A stretch of DNA of 64,000 bases from Rhopalosiphum padi (Eukaryota > Arthropoda > Insecta > Hemiptera > Aphididae), in contig NC_083597.1 in the NCBI RefSeq assembly GCF_020882245.1, positions 69,666,152 to 69,730,151 on the forward strand, given 5' to 3'. Under the pieces are notes generated by a model. It did not search any database, had not been told where the DNA came from, and saw only the letters and a list, made by a program, of their open reading frames with translations. Made by a program: the position numbers and the translations under genes. This document shows positions 22,894 to 34,173 of this stretch, piece after piece; positions within the stretch are counted from its first letter, which is position 1; every line of letters starts with the position of its first letter.

Positions 22894-25300
22894 TTATACT
22901 TTGAATGTTGTATGATTAGGAACTTTTTTTGATTTAATACGGAAATGACAATAGCAACGTACAAATACTGAAATGAAAACAAAAACAATTCCAAGTGCAG
23001 CCATTATACCAACAGGGTGATGATATCTTATGCAGGAAATTACTATTGATAGACCCTGAAAAATAATATAAAATATTTATATATTGATAGTTTAGTTATT
23101 TTATAGTTTATAGATAGTTAATGAAATTACCAAAACAAATTATAAAACAGTATTTACAAGTACAAATATGTGATTTGATACTTAGAAAAACAATAAGTAA
23201 ACATAAAGTTAATAGAACTTTAAAACAGCTATTGTTTGTTTTTAATTTTAAGTATAATTAAATTTGTATTGTTATAAACAAATTATATTAAAAAAATTGA
23301 AAACAGCAAAACAATATTATATAAGTTTAGGTTTTATAAAATATACTTGAATATTATTAAATAATTGTTCCTTTTACTTGTCTTATGGTCATTATAATAG
23401 TCAACACGATTGGTCCAAATTTAGAAATAGTTTTATAAATGAATAGTTGCCCACATGCCGAGCTTACAGACAAAACTATACAATCAGTTAAAAACGCTGG
23501 ATACTAAAATAAAAAATGTGTTACTTTTTTGTGAACATAATAATAAAATCATCAATAAAACACCTCTTTAATAAATTCATATGTTTTTTTGAATGAACCC
23601 ACTTGATACAGTGGTATAGTTGTAAGAAGTGACGATAGTAATGAATTAGCGAAAACCATTTGCATAGAAGTAACCTGGTATTGTGTGAACATTTTCCCTT
23701 GCCACGTTGATGTGAAACTGTCTGTTGCTAAGTATCCAACAAGCAAGATAACTCCGGCTGCACAAGTTGTAATGTCTAAAGAAAAGTAAATTTAATAATG
23801 TTGACATGAATAAACTAATCACAAATAAAAAATAAAAACAATCACAGTATTTACCAGAATGTTTATTTTCTGTGAAAAATTGAAATATAGCCATACCAAT
23901 CCAAATTCCTACTGCCGTGACATACTCGTAGTATTGGTACTTTTTACCAGACATTAATTTTCCCATTAACATAACTGGGATAATTTTACAAGTTTTTGCT
24001 AATACCTTAATAATATTTACAATATAAAATGGTATAATTATTGTACTTAAGATAAGTTCAGCATACCTGAGTAGGAAAACTGACATATTTGAGAGACTCA
24101 TATTGACACCAAGAACTTATAATATTTGATACAGTACAATAACTGTACTTATATAACGGTGGTGATTTTTTAGATCGTATTCCCTCATTCATAAATAAAA
24201 ATATACCAGATAAAACTGTAGATAAACCTCTATTCAAAAATACCAACATTTGGGAATCGTGGAACTTTGAAGCTTCATTCGTACCATAGTTCTAACAAAA
24301 AGAAAAAAAAACAAATAAATAAGTAAGAAGAAAAGATAATCAAAATTGATTACCTAAATTACCTAAATCATTATTAATAATGTTTCAATTACCTCAGACA
24401 TCATTTTTTCTTGAATAACACCCCAAATTAAATAAGATACTTGCAAGCCTCCAAAACAGTATACAAAGGTTATTATATCTTTTCTAAAATTAGCTGGTCC
24501 ATTGTAACTTGGCGATAAAGGTTGTTCTGGTTCTAAATCATGCTTATCCCCAAATAATGTTTTTAACAATCTACTTGTTAACTGGTTATCTGTTTTGCAT
24601 TAAAATTGTAATTTAAATTATAACTTCAATTATTCACAAAATTAGAGCATTGAATCAATTAAATAATCAATTTAAGTACTTTACCTCCCAAATCTTGTTT
24701 TTTTGCAAATTTGTAAAGCCAATATCCAGGGATTAATATTAAGCAATATCCAAGACTATTATTAATAAATGTACTCAATGAAGAAACATTTTGATTCAAA
24801 TTTGATAAAACTGGTAATAAATTTTGTAAAATGATTATTGTAATAATAGATACCAAAATGGAAAACCTAAAAATTATACATAATTTATGAAATTAATAGT
24901 TACATGGCCACATAGGTCGTAGATATAATATCTCATCTCTAAAAATTCTCCAGAATAACTTATTTAATTTATCACATACAAATTAGTGACTATTTCTACC
25001 AAGTTTTTAAACAAACGACAATAAATTTATATTTATTAATATAAAAATATATTATTCAAATTACCTAAATATCAACTTAAAATTAAAAATAAATAATTAA
25101 ATTTAGTTTTATTTATTTTTTTATTAAAAACAATAATATTTTACATAAATAACTTATTCATAATATAGAATATAATTATAAAAAAGTAAATACTGGGTTT
25201 TATATGCAGCAGAAACCTATTTAAACTAATTAAGAATAATAAATAATTATTTATTTTTATCAAATACATACCATAATTTTATACACGAAAGAAATGCCAT
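22894..25300 (-). CDS. SLC35B2: PAPS transporter 1 (SLC35B2, slalom)
   Basis: Nucleotide-sugar-type antiporter that brings 3'-phosphoadenosine 5'-phosphosulfate into the Golgi for sulfotransferases. Exons from 5' to 3' on the minus strand: 25272-25300, 24685-24866, 24393-24589, 24067-24291, 23855-24005, 23564-23775, 23378-23503, 22894-23055; 427 aa against 432 in human. All introns are GT-AG and all phases join. Family landmarks: QEKMMSENYG, DSQMLVFLNR, YESLKYVSFPTQVLAKTCK, IPVMLMGKLMSGKKYQ, TDSFTSTWQGKMF and TIRQGLSIVISC, with multiple membrane helices. The first exon codes for only nine complete residues (MAFLSCIKL); it is supported by phase and by the hydrophobic start it completes. No regulatory site stands out. 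Confidence 0.93.
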
Positions 25301-25761
25301 TGCAGATGATTTTTATTGGATAAAACAAAAGGATGAACTTATTGATGAATTTTGAATTTTCTTCGTACAATAATTAACAGTATTAACTGTCAACATTATA
25401 TTATTTTTAAACATTTTAAATTGTGCGTATTTAGAAAAATATAAAAAATTTTACAATAATTAATTAGGTAGGTATTAACTATCAAGTCAAATTTTCAAGT
25501 TAAGCAAAGTAAAATGTACATTTTTTAGAAAAAGAGACAAAACAATGATTAATCTATTTTATTATTTTTAATTGTTTCATTTAATATTTATATTTATTAA
25601 ACTAAAATTATTACACTATTATAATTATAGGCATATACGGTACACCTTGGGTGCATAACTACATTATCACTATAGTAGTATATTATTATTATATAGTAAG
25701 CAATGTTATCTTAAATAGTGCATTAACCACGATGTATTGATAAGGTGTCATCACTCCACAT

Positions 25762-25861
25762 CACGGTTGTCGGGTTGTGTATCTACAACCTTAGATCATA
25801 TACTATATAATATGATATATACTGATATATACTGTATAATATGATCTAAGTCTACAACCGT
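25762..25861. repeat. Nested palindrome
   Basis: Outer arms CACGGTTGT and ACAACCGTG enclose inner arms TTAGATCATAT (25791-25801) and ATATGATCTAA (about 25839-25849), with an AT-rich near-palindromic centre. The outline is that of a foldback element of about 100 bp. No TSD could be defined. Confidence 0.55.
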
Positions 25862-25902
25862 GCTTATGTTTAAAACGATTCTTTTAGAGGGTTAGCCTAG
25901 AC

Positions 25903-26018
25903 TAGTGGTGGCCAAACTACGGCCCGCCATCATTTAATATCTGGCCCGCGAAAGAACTATAATATTTTATATTTACGTGAAAAAAAAGCCCGAGGTAAAA
26001 AAAGTTTGACCACCACTG
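25903..26018. mobile_element. 116-bp hAT-type MITE
   Basis: Left end TAGTGGTGGCCAAACTA and right end (reversed) CAGTGGTGGTCAAACTT resemble the Charlie-like hAT terminus CAGTGGT-CTCAAAC. Flanks GCCTAGAC and ACCTAGAG agree at 6 of 8 positions, a worn TSD. Non-coding. Confidence 0.75.
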
Positions 26019-28247
26019 ACCTAGAGTCTAGACCATTAAGATATCTTAATTCGTGGCCTAGACGTTAGCCTAACGTTCTAACCAATGTGTACCAGTAGGT
26101 ACCTTTGTTATATCGTATTAACTGTATAAAGAAGTATGTCCGAACACTTGACCTTTTTCTACAGATTTAAGAGGTTTTCGTTAAAACTATCTAGAATCAT
26201 GAACGTACATTTTTGTGTTTGAACGATACGTCTACACTTATTTCTTACAATTTATAATTGCGAATTTTGGGGTTTTGTATTTTTAAAATTCCTTAAAATT
26301 AATTTTTTTTTTTTTAATTGATGATTATTGTAAATTTATACAAAAAAAAACGTTTGATTTATCACATAGAGTACCTATCGGTTACATCTAAAAGTTATTA
26401 CAAAATATAAAACATCACACGTATCCATAAGTACCTATCCTCATTACCCAATGAATACTGGGGAATCCTCTCGCCTTCAACCATCACCCCCTCCATTAAA
26501 AAAACACTGGTGTCAAAATCTCTTGAATCTTGACATTTAAATTAAAAAAATTCGCCACCCCCCCGATCTCTCAAAAAAAATAGTTTGAAGTCCCTGATTT
26601 TAGTTTTTTACTTAATTATACTTCAAGGGTAACAAAATTATAGTGATATATTTTTTTATTATTATTACTATAAAAAATATTTTTTTTGTTCTGTACGAGA
26701 CTGTGGAAAGTAACATATATTATGTATGTACCTAAATAAATACTTTTATCAAAATTAATGTGTGCTCTTTAAAAATCCCCCCCCCTCTATAATCGTGGTC
26801 TGGATCTGCTCCTGTCCACAAGAGTCATTATTACCAGTTAATACTGACAATAAATATTATACTATTTCAAAACTCAAAACATTCTTATTAAGTAGGGCTT
26901 TTATTTTTACAATTTATGTAAGAAACTGTGGATGAAAATCTTATACATACATAGAAAAATTATGAAAGTAAAAAAAATGACAATATCATACAATTTTTTA
27001 AAAAGATTTTAAAAAATAATTATCTATATTATTTCCATATAAAATAAAATGTAAACTGTTATGCAAAACATTTTGAATTTTATAACTTTATATTTAGCCT
27101 AATAGGTATAATAAAATACAAGTTTACTAGGTATCTAACATAATACTACTTATTTACATAGTTTTATTTTACAACAATCATTATACTTGAATATGATACA
27201 CCTATGTACTGTAATCTATAAATCTAATGTTTACAATTAGCACATGTAAAATATTATGTCATATGACTTGTCAGTTGACAATATTGAGATAATAATCAAA
27301 AAAACAGCCACTTAGTGGTGATATTCCAAATTTGTTGCACTTTAAATACTTTGAGCTTTAACAAAAACAGCTGAATATTGAACAGTATTTTATTTTCAGA
27401 TGAGTTGGCTTTGGAGTTATAAAATGGTGTACTTGATAATTGGGTTTGTGGAATAATTTATTTGTTATTTAATATTTATATTTATCAAGGAATAGGATTA
27501 ACTTTATATATAATTTTTGCAAAAGCAGTAGACTTATTGGGAAGATTACAGGAAATTAGGTTAGATATCACTATATCAATAATCTTAGCTAAGATGTTAG
27601 AATATCAGAGGGTTTCTCTGGTCTTAAAATTAAAATAATAACTGTTTTTTTTTTTAATAAGTTTTCCATTAGAGAAGATAAGAACTAAGAAGTAACAAGT
27701 CTAAATGTACTTTGTGTACCTATAAGTTATATAGAAACTTTTTGGGGTACTTGACAAGTTACTTCAGCTAGATTAAATATAATCTGGGTGATTTAAAAAA
27801 ATATATATATATATACAATATATATTATTGAACATTTGAACCTCACCAGATATAAAATGTATTATTTCATAAGGGAGTTGTACAAATTAAAAAAAAATAT
27901 TAATCTCTTAAATCATAATATACTATAAACTTTCATTTTATTATAAATTATTTATAGACATTTTATAATCTAACCGGAGAGGTGGAAATTACATTGATTG
28001 TAGTATAGTAGATCTAGATAAAATAGTATATTATATAATCAATGGTAAAGGTTATAAAATTATAATTGAAAATTACTTACGAAATATGGATTATAATTTA
28101 TATTTATTCTGTTAGAAATTAAAATTTAATTAAAATAATATTAAAAAATAAATAGATTAAAATACAGTAACTATTATAAATAGATACCTAATATTTGTGT
28201 ATTTAATAAAATATGTCAATAATCGTTATAGATCTATTTATTTTTAT

Positions 28248-29298
28248 TTATCGCAATGTTGATGAACTACATTGTGATTGCAATGCACAAATTTCATCTT
28301 TAAATTTGTTTATAGTTTCTCTTAACTTTTTTAAACGTTCTTTGTACATAACTGTGTGTTCTTGTACTCTTTTTCTAGATTTTATCATTTTTTCAACTGT
28401 AGTCTTCTTTATACGTTCATCTAAAAAACATAGGTTACATAAAAAAATAAGCTAAAAATGATAACAAAGGTACATACAATGTAGATTTTGTTCATCAATA
28501 GGAGGATTTTTACTCAAAGTATCATTTAATACATATTTCATGTAAGTTGATGGATCTTGAAAAATAATTTCCTCATAAAATTCTGACAAAACTGGTTTTT
28601 CACTTAGTTCAGAGTCTTGTCCATTGCTGTACAACTTAAGTACATGATAAAGTGTAACCTATAAATTATACAAGTAAATATAGTTTTTATGTAATAGTAT
28701 TCAATACAAAAAGTACGATAATAAAATTTAAATACAAGAAAGCTCAACTACATACTAGAAACATATATCATTTTTAATAAATAATAATATTTAATATTAT
28801 AAGGAAAAGAATTAATGATTATAAATATTAATTACAAAGTATGAAATCAATATAGTTAAATCATAGTTAATACTAGAGTAAATATAATTAAAAAGACAAT
28901 TTTTAATATTATTAATGTTTATTACTGGTCTTTCACTTGTATCTTGAAAAAATATCTTGATAACTAATTCAAATTCGCCCCAGCCTGTTTCAGACACCTC
29001 AAACGGAGGTTTTTGCACCACTCGAGTTGGACTTTCATAGCTGTCATGTAATTTAAAATGAACTTTTTTGACCCAGGTACCAATGTCTTCATTAACATAA
29101 GGCCTTACATAAACACACCATTTGTGAGTATGACCATCTTCGTGTCGTTTTTGACCAAAATATTTAGCAGTATTTCCATATATAATTGGTTTAACGATAG
29201 AAGTTCCCTATAGATAAACAAACAATTTGCTTAAAGTGTTTAACAAAAAAAATCATAGTTTAATTTACCTTTACTCTAGTCAAATCATTAGTCGCCAT
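28248..29298 (-). CDS. YEATS4: YEATS domain-containing protein 4 (GAS41)
   Basis: Acyl-lysine reader shared by the NuA4/TIP60 and SRCAP chromatin complexes. Exons on the minus strand: 29269-29298, 28926-29207, 28478-28658, 28248-28420; 221 aa against 227 in human. The YEATS domain spans about residues 10-140, with KPIIYGNTAKYFG, HTHKWCVYVRPY, LHDSYESPTRVVQKPPFEV and ETGWGEFEL; W86 and F89 would be the aromatic cage and H64/S66 the loop-4 residues. LSEFYEEIIFQDP is typical of this subfamily. Residues from about 165 on form a basic coiled coil (KSRKRVQEHTVMYKERLKKL), the part that dimerises in GAS41 and joins the complex. All introns GT-AG and in phase. Confidence 0.94.
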
Positions 29299-31527
29299 TT
29301 AAAAAAATGTAAGCGTAAGTGAATAATTTACAATGTTCAATTAATAATCATTATTTTATTTTAACATAAGTACAGACACTAAAATCTACAATTATTATTT
29401 TTTCTATTACTAATATTTATGACAAATTTTAAATGTAAAAAAATAAATTATATTATTTGAATAAGCTTGTATCTTATCATTAACCGTATTAATACTATAA
29501 ACAAAAACCTGATTACGGTCTTCATCTTTAAATACCGTGGTATCGGTAAAAATTGAATATGATAAAAATGTAGTTTTTAATAAATGTTACAGAAGTTAGT
29601 AACATTTTCGGTTAGAATTGATCACGAACACGAATCACGATTTAATAAGATTGAAGAAGTCAACTCATAAGATTATTAGGATTTAGGACTACACACTACA
29701 GTAGTCTTAGTAAGTAACTTACTAGTATATTACATCACTACATAGTGTTAGAACCAACCAACTGAGGTGGATATGTAATATATTTTCTTCAAGATCATGA
29801 GCATTTGCAAATTCTTTTGTAGTTATAATGCATGCAATTTTTACTTTTTAAAACTGAGTAAATTATTATTATAATAGTAATGTAAAAATGTAATCAAATA
29901 AACATATGGCATAATATAGCCATCTAGGCTAATAAGACTGTCTCCGTTCAATGCTCAGTAGTCAGTATCGTATTTTATATGCAATATAATAAGCAATAAC
30001 ATAATTCAAATTTAACACATCAATTACAGTGACCTTATTCAATGACAAAATACACTCGACATCTATATTATATCTACTGTACAGTAAAGCAATTAACTGC
30101 TTCCCTCATTTTTATTTTTTAAATCATTTTCAATATTTATTATTACTTAATGTAGGTAACATTGTATAGGAATTTGTATTCATAAATATTGAGTATCTTT
30201 TCTTTCATAAGCTATTTTTTGAATATTTAAACAAGTATTCTTGTATTTTTAGATTGGGTTAGTTAATAAATACAACTGTACAAGATAAGATACATTTTTT
30301 GATACCTGTAGATTCCATCTAATCGTATTTAATTTTAATTTTATTATTGACACGCTACACACACTTACCTATTGATTTCTTACAAGTATTTTTAATCGTT
30401 GAAAAAAAGATAATAGGTATTAGATACGGGGGCGTAATTTTACAATTTCTTATGGAATGCATTACAATAATTAGCAAATAACCTACAACTAAATTCAAAA
30501 TTGTTCTAAAAATAAGTACTTTAAAATTTGCAAACGAATATTTAATAATTTATCGTTTTTTCTTTTATACGCGTGGTCGTAAAAACAAGTCAATATACAA
30601 ATAATGTAACATAAAATGGTCATAAATCATAATGCATAAAAAAAAAATATTATTAGTATATTTTTAATTATAAATGATTTAACATTTAAACATAGAAATA
30701 TTCAGAGTATAGTTATTTAAGATAAGTACCTAATTATTATTTAAGCAGATATACTTTCTTAAAATAAAAAATCTACACGGGTTTAGACCTGCATAACTAT
30801 TTTAATAAATAAATACCAATTTAATAAAAATCAATATTCAATGCTTAATTTATTTCAACATTAAAACAAAAATAATAAAATAAATTTATCGTCTACAGAT
30901 TAAATATGTAATATAATATGTATTTATTTTAATATAATAATATGTTATTAAGTATTAATTAGGTATATTAAGTTTGATACCTGATTAATGGTAAATATAA
31001 TAATAATTAAATTTTTTAATAACGTCACTTCTATAATAGGTACTATAGGTACGTATACTGTATAGGTTACAAAAAAAGTTAAGTACCTAGATGCCTACCT
31101 AAAACTTTTAACGTAACTATACATCAAATCATAAATTGTCAATCAATTAGAAAGTAAAAAAATATTTATACGTATATTTTAATATAATATATGTAAGTAA
31201 ATTTAAATTATTATGTAAAATAGAATTATTATAAAATATCAAAACATAATTTAATTAACAAATAATTTATTATTTGCATTTTGTAAGCATATTGTTTAAA
31301 TAATGTATTAATATAGTTGCTATTAATACAATAACACGTAAGTAGGTATGTAGATTATAGATTATAGATATTAAATATTTACAAATACAATCCTCAAAAT
31401 AAGAAGTTGGTAGTATATGTATATCTAATAGGTATCGAAAGGGTACTATATATAGTGACAATTGGCAAATACTAGTACATCATAATATATTATAATATAC
31501 ATAATAAAGCAACGTTTAATTTATTTT
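29299..31527. other. Intergenic, no feature seen
   Basis: About 2.2 kb upstream of YEATS4 and downstream of the unrecognised gene. Strongly AT-rich; no coding exon, RNA or paired repeat recognised. Confidence 0.4.
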
Positions 31528-33397
31528 TCAATCCTTATAAGAATAACGCCACAAAGAAAGATGACAGAAAAACTTCCAATCGTACACTGCTTCGGCTTTT
31601 CGAATCATTAGATCAGGATTCTTACTTAATGGCAGAGTGGACACAAAAAGATCGACAGCTTCGGCTGAATACCCAAAGCCCGCCAATACATCTACTTTGC
31701 ATAAGGTTTTCAGTCCATCTAATCGACATTGTTCCTTAAATGTGCTTCCTACGTACTCTAAACGAGCCACAGCTGTCTGGAAGGTCTCCTGCCGTTCTTC
31801 CCACAATTCTTTAGTCACATCATCCCAACGACGATTGTATTCTTCGTTTGATGTTGAAGTTTCTATGCAGATTAGTTTTTTTCCGATGATTCCGGTGGCT
31901 TTTTTTCCAATTTGTTTTGATTTATTGTTGTAATTTGATGTTATGACTAGCAGATTAGTATCTGATAAGCTTTTCCTAATCTGACCCGAAGTTTTCCGAT
32001 TTTTACCCACGTCTAAAATCTCAGTGTCCATTTTAGGCATTTTACTGTCGATGACTTGGTTCGATATACATTGGTAATTATTTACTCGGATGTAATCGGT
32101 ACTATTTTGTTCTGTAGTCCGTTTAACTAATGTACGCATATCTATAGTATTTTTTGTTTTATTGAGCAATTTGAAGAATTTGTTTTTTTTTTAGCTTTAC
32201 CATTTCACTAAAATTATCGCTGATCTCGACAAATTTGCAATTATTGTCATCGTAGTCATCCGTCATTTTAAAATCGTGAAAATTTATTTCAGAAAACCTA
32301 TACTTAATTGTATCTTCCAAAGGATTACAAGTATTTATTTTAGAAGAATTTCTTTGTCTAATATCTTCTAAACAATTCAATAAACTTTGCCATGTATGCA
32401 ATTTATGATTGATAAATTTTGTGTAGTTATCTAAAATTTGTGTATCTAATTCATCCTGAGTTCCTCGAAAAGCATTTTTTAAAAAATATTTAAATTTATT
32501 TGACGATCCAAATTTAGTCGATTGCTCATTTATTCCTGTACTTGAGAACAATTTATCCTTCTCGTTTAATGATTTAATAAGTTTTTGAACTTTTTGTTCC
32601 ATTTCTTTTACTTCGAAATCTAATAAATAGGTATTGCAATTGTTCGTTTTATCACAGTATACTTTATTAGAATAGTTATTTTCTTTGATATTGTCATCAT
32701 TAACATCAATATCTGGACTATGATTTTTAACTTTATCAACGGAGTCCAACCATTTTTTATATTTCCATAAGTCTTCCAAAGTGCATGATGTATAACTATC
32801 AAAAGTTAATGGCTGTATTTTTTTAGATGGTTTGACTTGTTGGCTCGTATTTTTATAAAAAGAAAATGTTTTCAATTTTTTTTTTACTCTTTTATTTACT
32901 CTATTATCAACAGCTTTTAAACTATTTTCATTTGTTTTCCCATCTATATTGTTATTGATAGCTTTATAAAATCCTTGATTATCTGGGTTGTTTTCATGTT
33001 TACTTTTTAAAGAATCATCATTAATCTCGACGCATACTTTGTTTTGAACTTTATCTGAAATAGTAATAACATTATCGGTAGTAGGTTTTGATTCAAATTC
33101 AAAGATATTTCTATGATAATTATCGGAAAATAACGATGTTTGTAGCTCATTTGTTGAATCAGACTGTAAACTATTGTTTACTTTAACTTGTGTTTCATTT
33201 ACTTCCCAAAATTCAAAACATAACTGTATAAGTTCTTTTTGATAATTCTCCCAACCATCTACAGACAAGAGTTGTGAATTGTTTAATTTAACTTTATTAT
33301 CTCCATCTGAACCAATTGGATTTAAATTATATGTATTACCAGTTACGATATTGTCATTATTTGATGTTAAAGGTATTCTTGTACCACAGTTATTCAT
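31528..33397 (-). CDS. Unrecognised Asn/Lys-rich protein with a compact C-terminal domain
   Basis: I do not recognise this gene. A first frame runs from ATG at 33397 to a stop at 32159 (412 aa), rich in Asn, Lys, Asp and Ser, with no membrane segment. A second frame, 32139-31528, ends with a differently composed, folded-looking region of about 100 residues: RWDDVTKELWEERQETFQTA, then ARLEYVGSTFKEQCRLDGLK, then LAGFGYSAEAVDLFVSTLPL and KAEAVYDWKFFCHLSLW. The frames differ by one base across a run of ten A (32183-32192). Two joins are possible. A 67-base intron 32142-32208 (GTGAAA donor, ACTATAG acceptor) restores phase and gives 600 aa; or one A is missing or extra, by error or mutation. Both splice sites are weak. 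The tail's Trp/Cys pattern suggests a real, selected domain. Confidence 0.6.
32183..32192 (-). repeat. A10 homopolymer at the frame change
   Basis: Ten T on the plus strand, ten A in the mRNA sense. Removing one base would join the 412-aa frame directly to the C-terminal frame. It lies inside the alternative 67-base intron, so it may be innocent. Confidence 0.7.
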
Positions 33398-33588
33398 ACT
33401 TCAATTAAATTAATATTTTTATCAAAAAAATGGTCAGATAATTATAATTAAACAATAAACAGTATGATTGTATATATGTTATGTATATGTGTATATATAT
33501 TAAAAAATTAAATCATTATTGTATGGTCAAGTTATTTTTTTAGTTATTTTATAACTGATTCCAATTAATTTTTTTTAATAAACTTTTT

Positions 33589-34173
33589 TTAATTAATGAC
33601 ACTTGAATAATTCGTATAGAATACCCAGTTTTTGTCTATTTCCCAATTATTATAATCAGATTTACTGCATCTATTTTTTTTCAGTGTTTTGGTTAACTCA
33701 TTTGACGTTTGTAGATGTTCTTTAACAATTCTCGTGTTTAATTTTAAGATTTTATTTTTTGGTAGAAATGATGTTTCAAATTGTTTTATTTTGTCATTTA
33801 AGTTATCTTTTTTATTATTGTTGTAATATAAGTCCTCAGTATTGTCAAATTCAAATTTATTTGTTATTTGTATTTTCTTTGAAACTGTATCTTTTTTCAG
33901 ATTATTAAATTTGTTGACAATTTCAGTATTATTACGAGATTTGTCCACAATGTTTTGATGTGTTCTCTTTATTTGATTATCACCAAATGATTCAAATTTT
34001 TTAATTTTTTCTAAAAAATTGTGTTTTATATTATTTGATGGTATATTATTTGTAAATAATATTGAAGATACTTCAATATTATTTATTTTATTTCCATAAT
34101 TTATCGAATTCTCTAAAGAATTTTCTAAAATTAAACGTCTTCGAATTAATTGTTTCGTTAATTGTGGATCCAT
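33589..34173 (-). CDS. Unrecognised Lys/Asn-rich protein, possibly the 5' part of the next gene
   Basis: A 194-aa frame starting at ATG 34173 (GAAATGG context) with MDPQLTKQLIRRRLILENSL and two similar basic segments, LEKIKKFESFG (about residues 50-60) and LNDKIKQFETSF (about 132-143). No domain recognised. It has the same strand, the same Asn/Lys-rich composition and lies only 190 bases before the 33397 start, so it may be the first exon of the same gene. A possible joint is donor 33602 (CAA before GTGTCA) to acceptor 33307 (TTCAG), which keeps frame and would give about 760 aa in total with the 67-base intron. The donor is weak, so I leave it separate. Confidence 0.5.
   Translation of the reverse strand: MDPQLTKQLIRRRLILENSLENSINYGNKINNIEVSSILFTNNIPSNNIKHNFLEKIKKFESFGDNQIKRTHQNIVDKSRNNTEIVNKFNNLKKDTVSKKIQITNKFEFDNTEDLYYNNNKKDNLNDKIKQFETSFLPKNKILKLNTRIVKEHLQTSNELTKTLKKNRCSKSDYNNWEIDKNWVFYTNYSSVIN

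Larger units (their letters stand above)
25301..28247. other. Intergenic with small repeats
   Basis: AT-rich stretch between the starts of the PAPS transporter and the end of YEATS4. It holds a nested palindrome (25762-25861) and an hAT-type MITE (25903-26018), listed separately. C-runs at about 26550 and 26780 resemble ends of further MITEs, but no partner was found. Confidence 0.45.

Noticed and set aside
26550..26820. C-runs and GGTCTGGATCTGCTCCTG, like the right end of an hAT MITE
   Set aside because: No left end beginning CAGGAGC was seen upstream.
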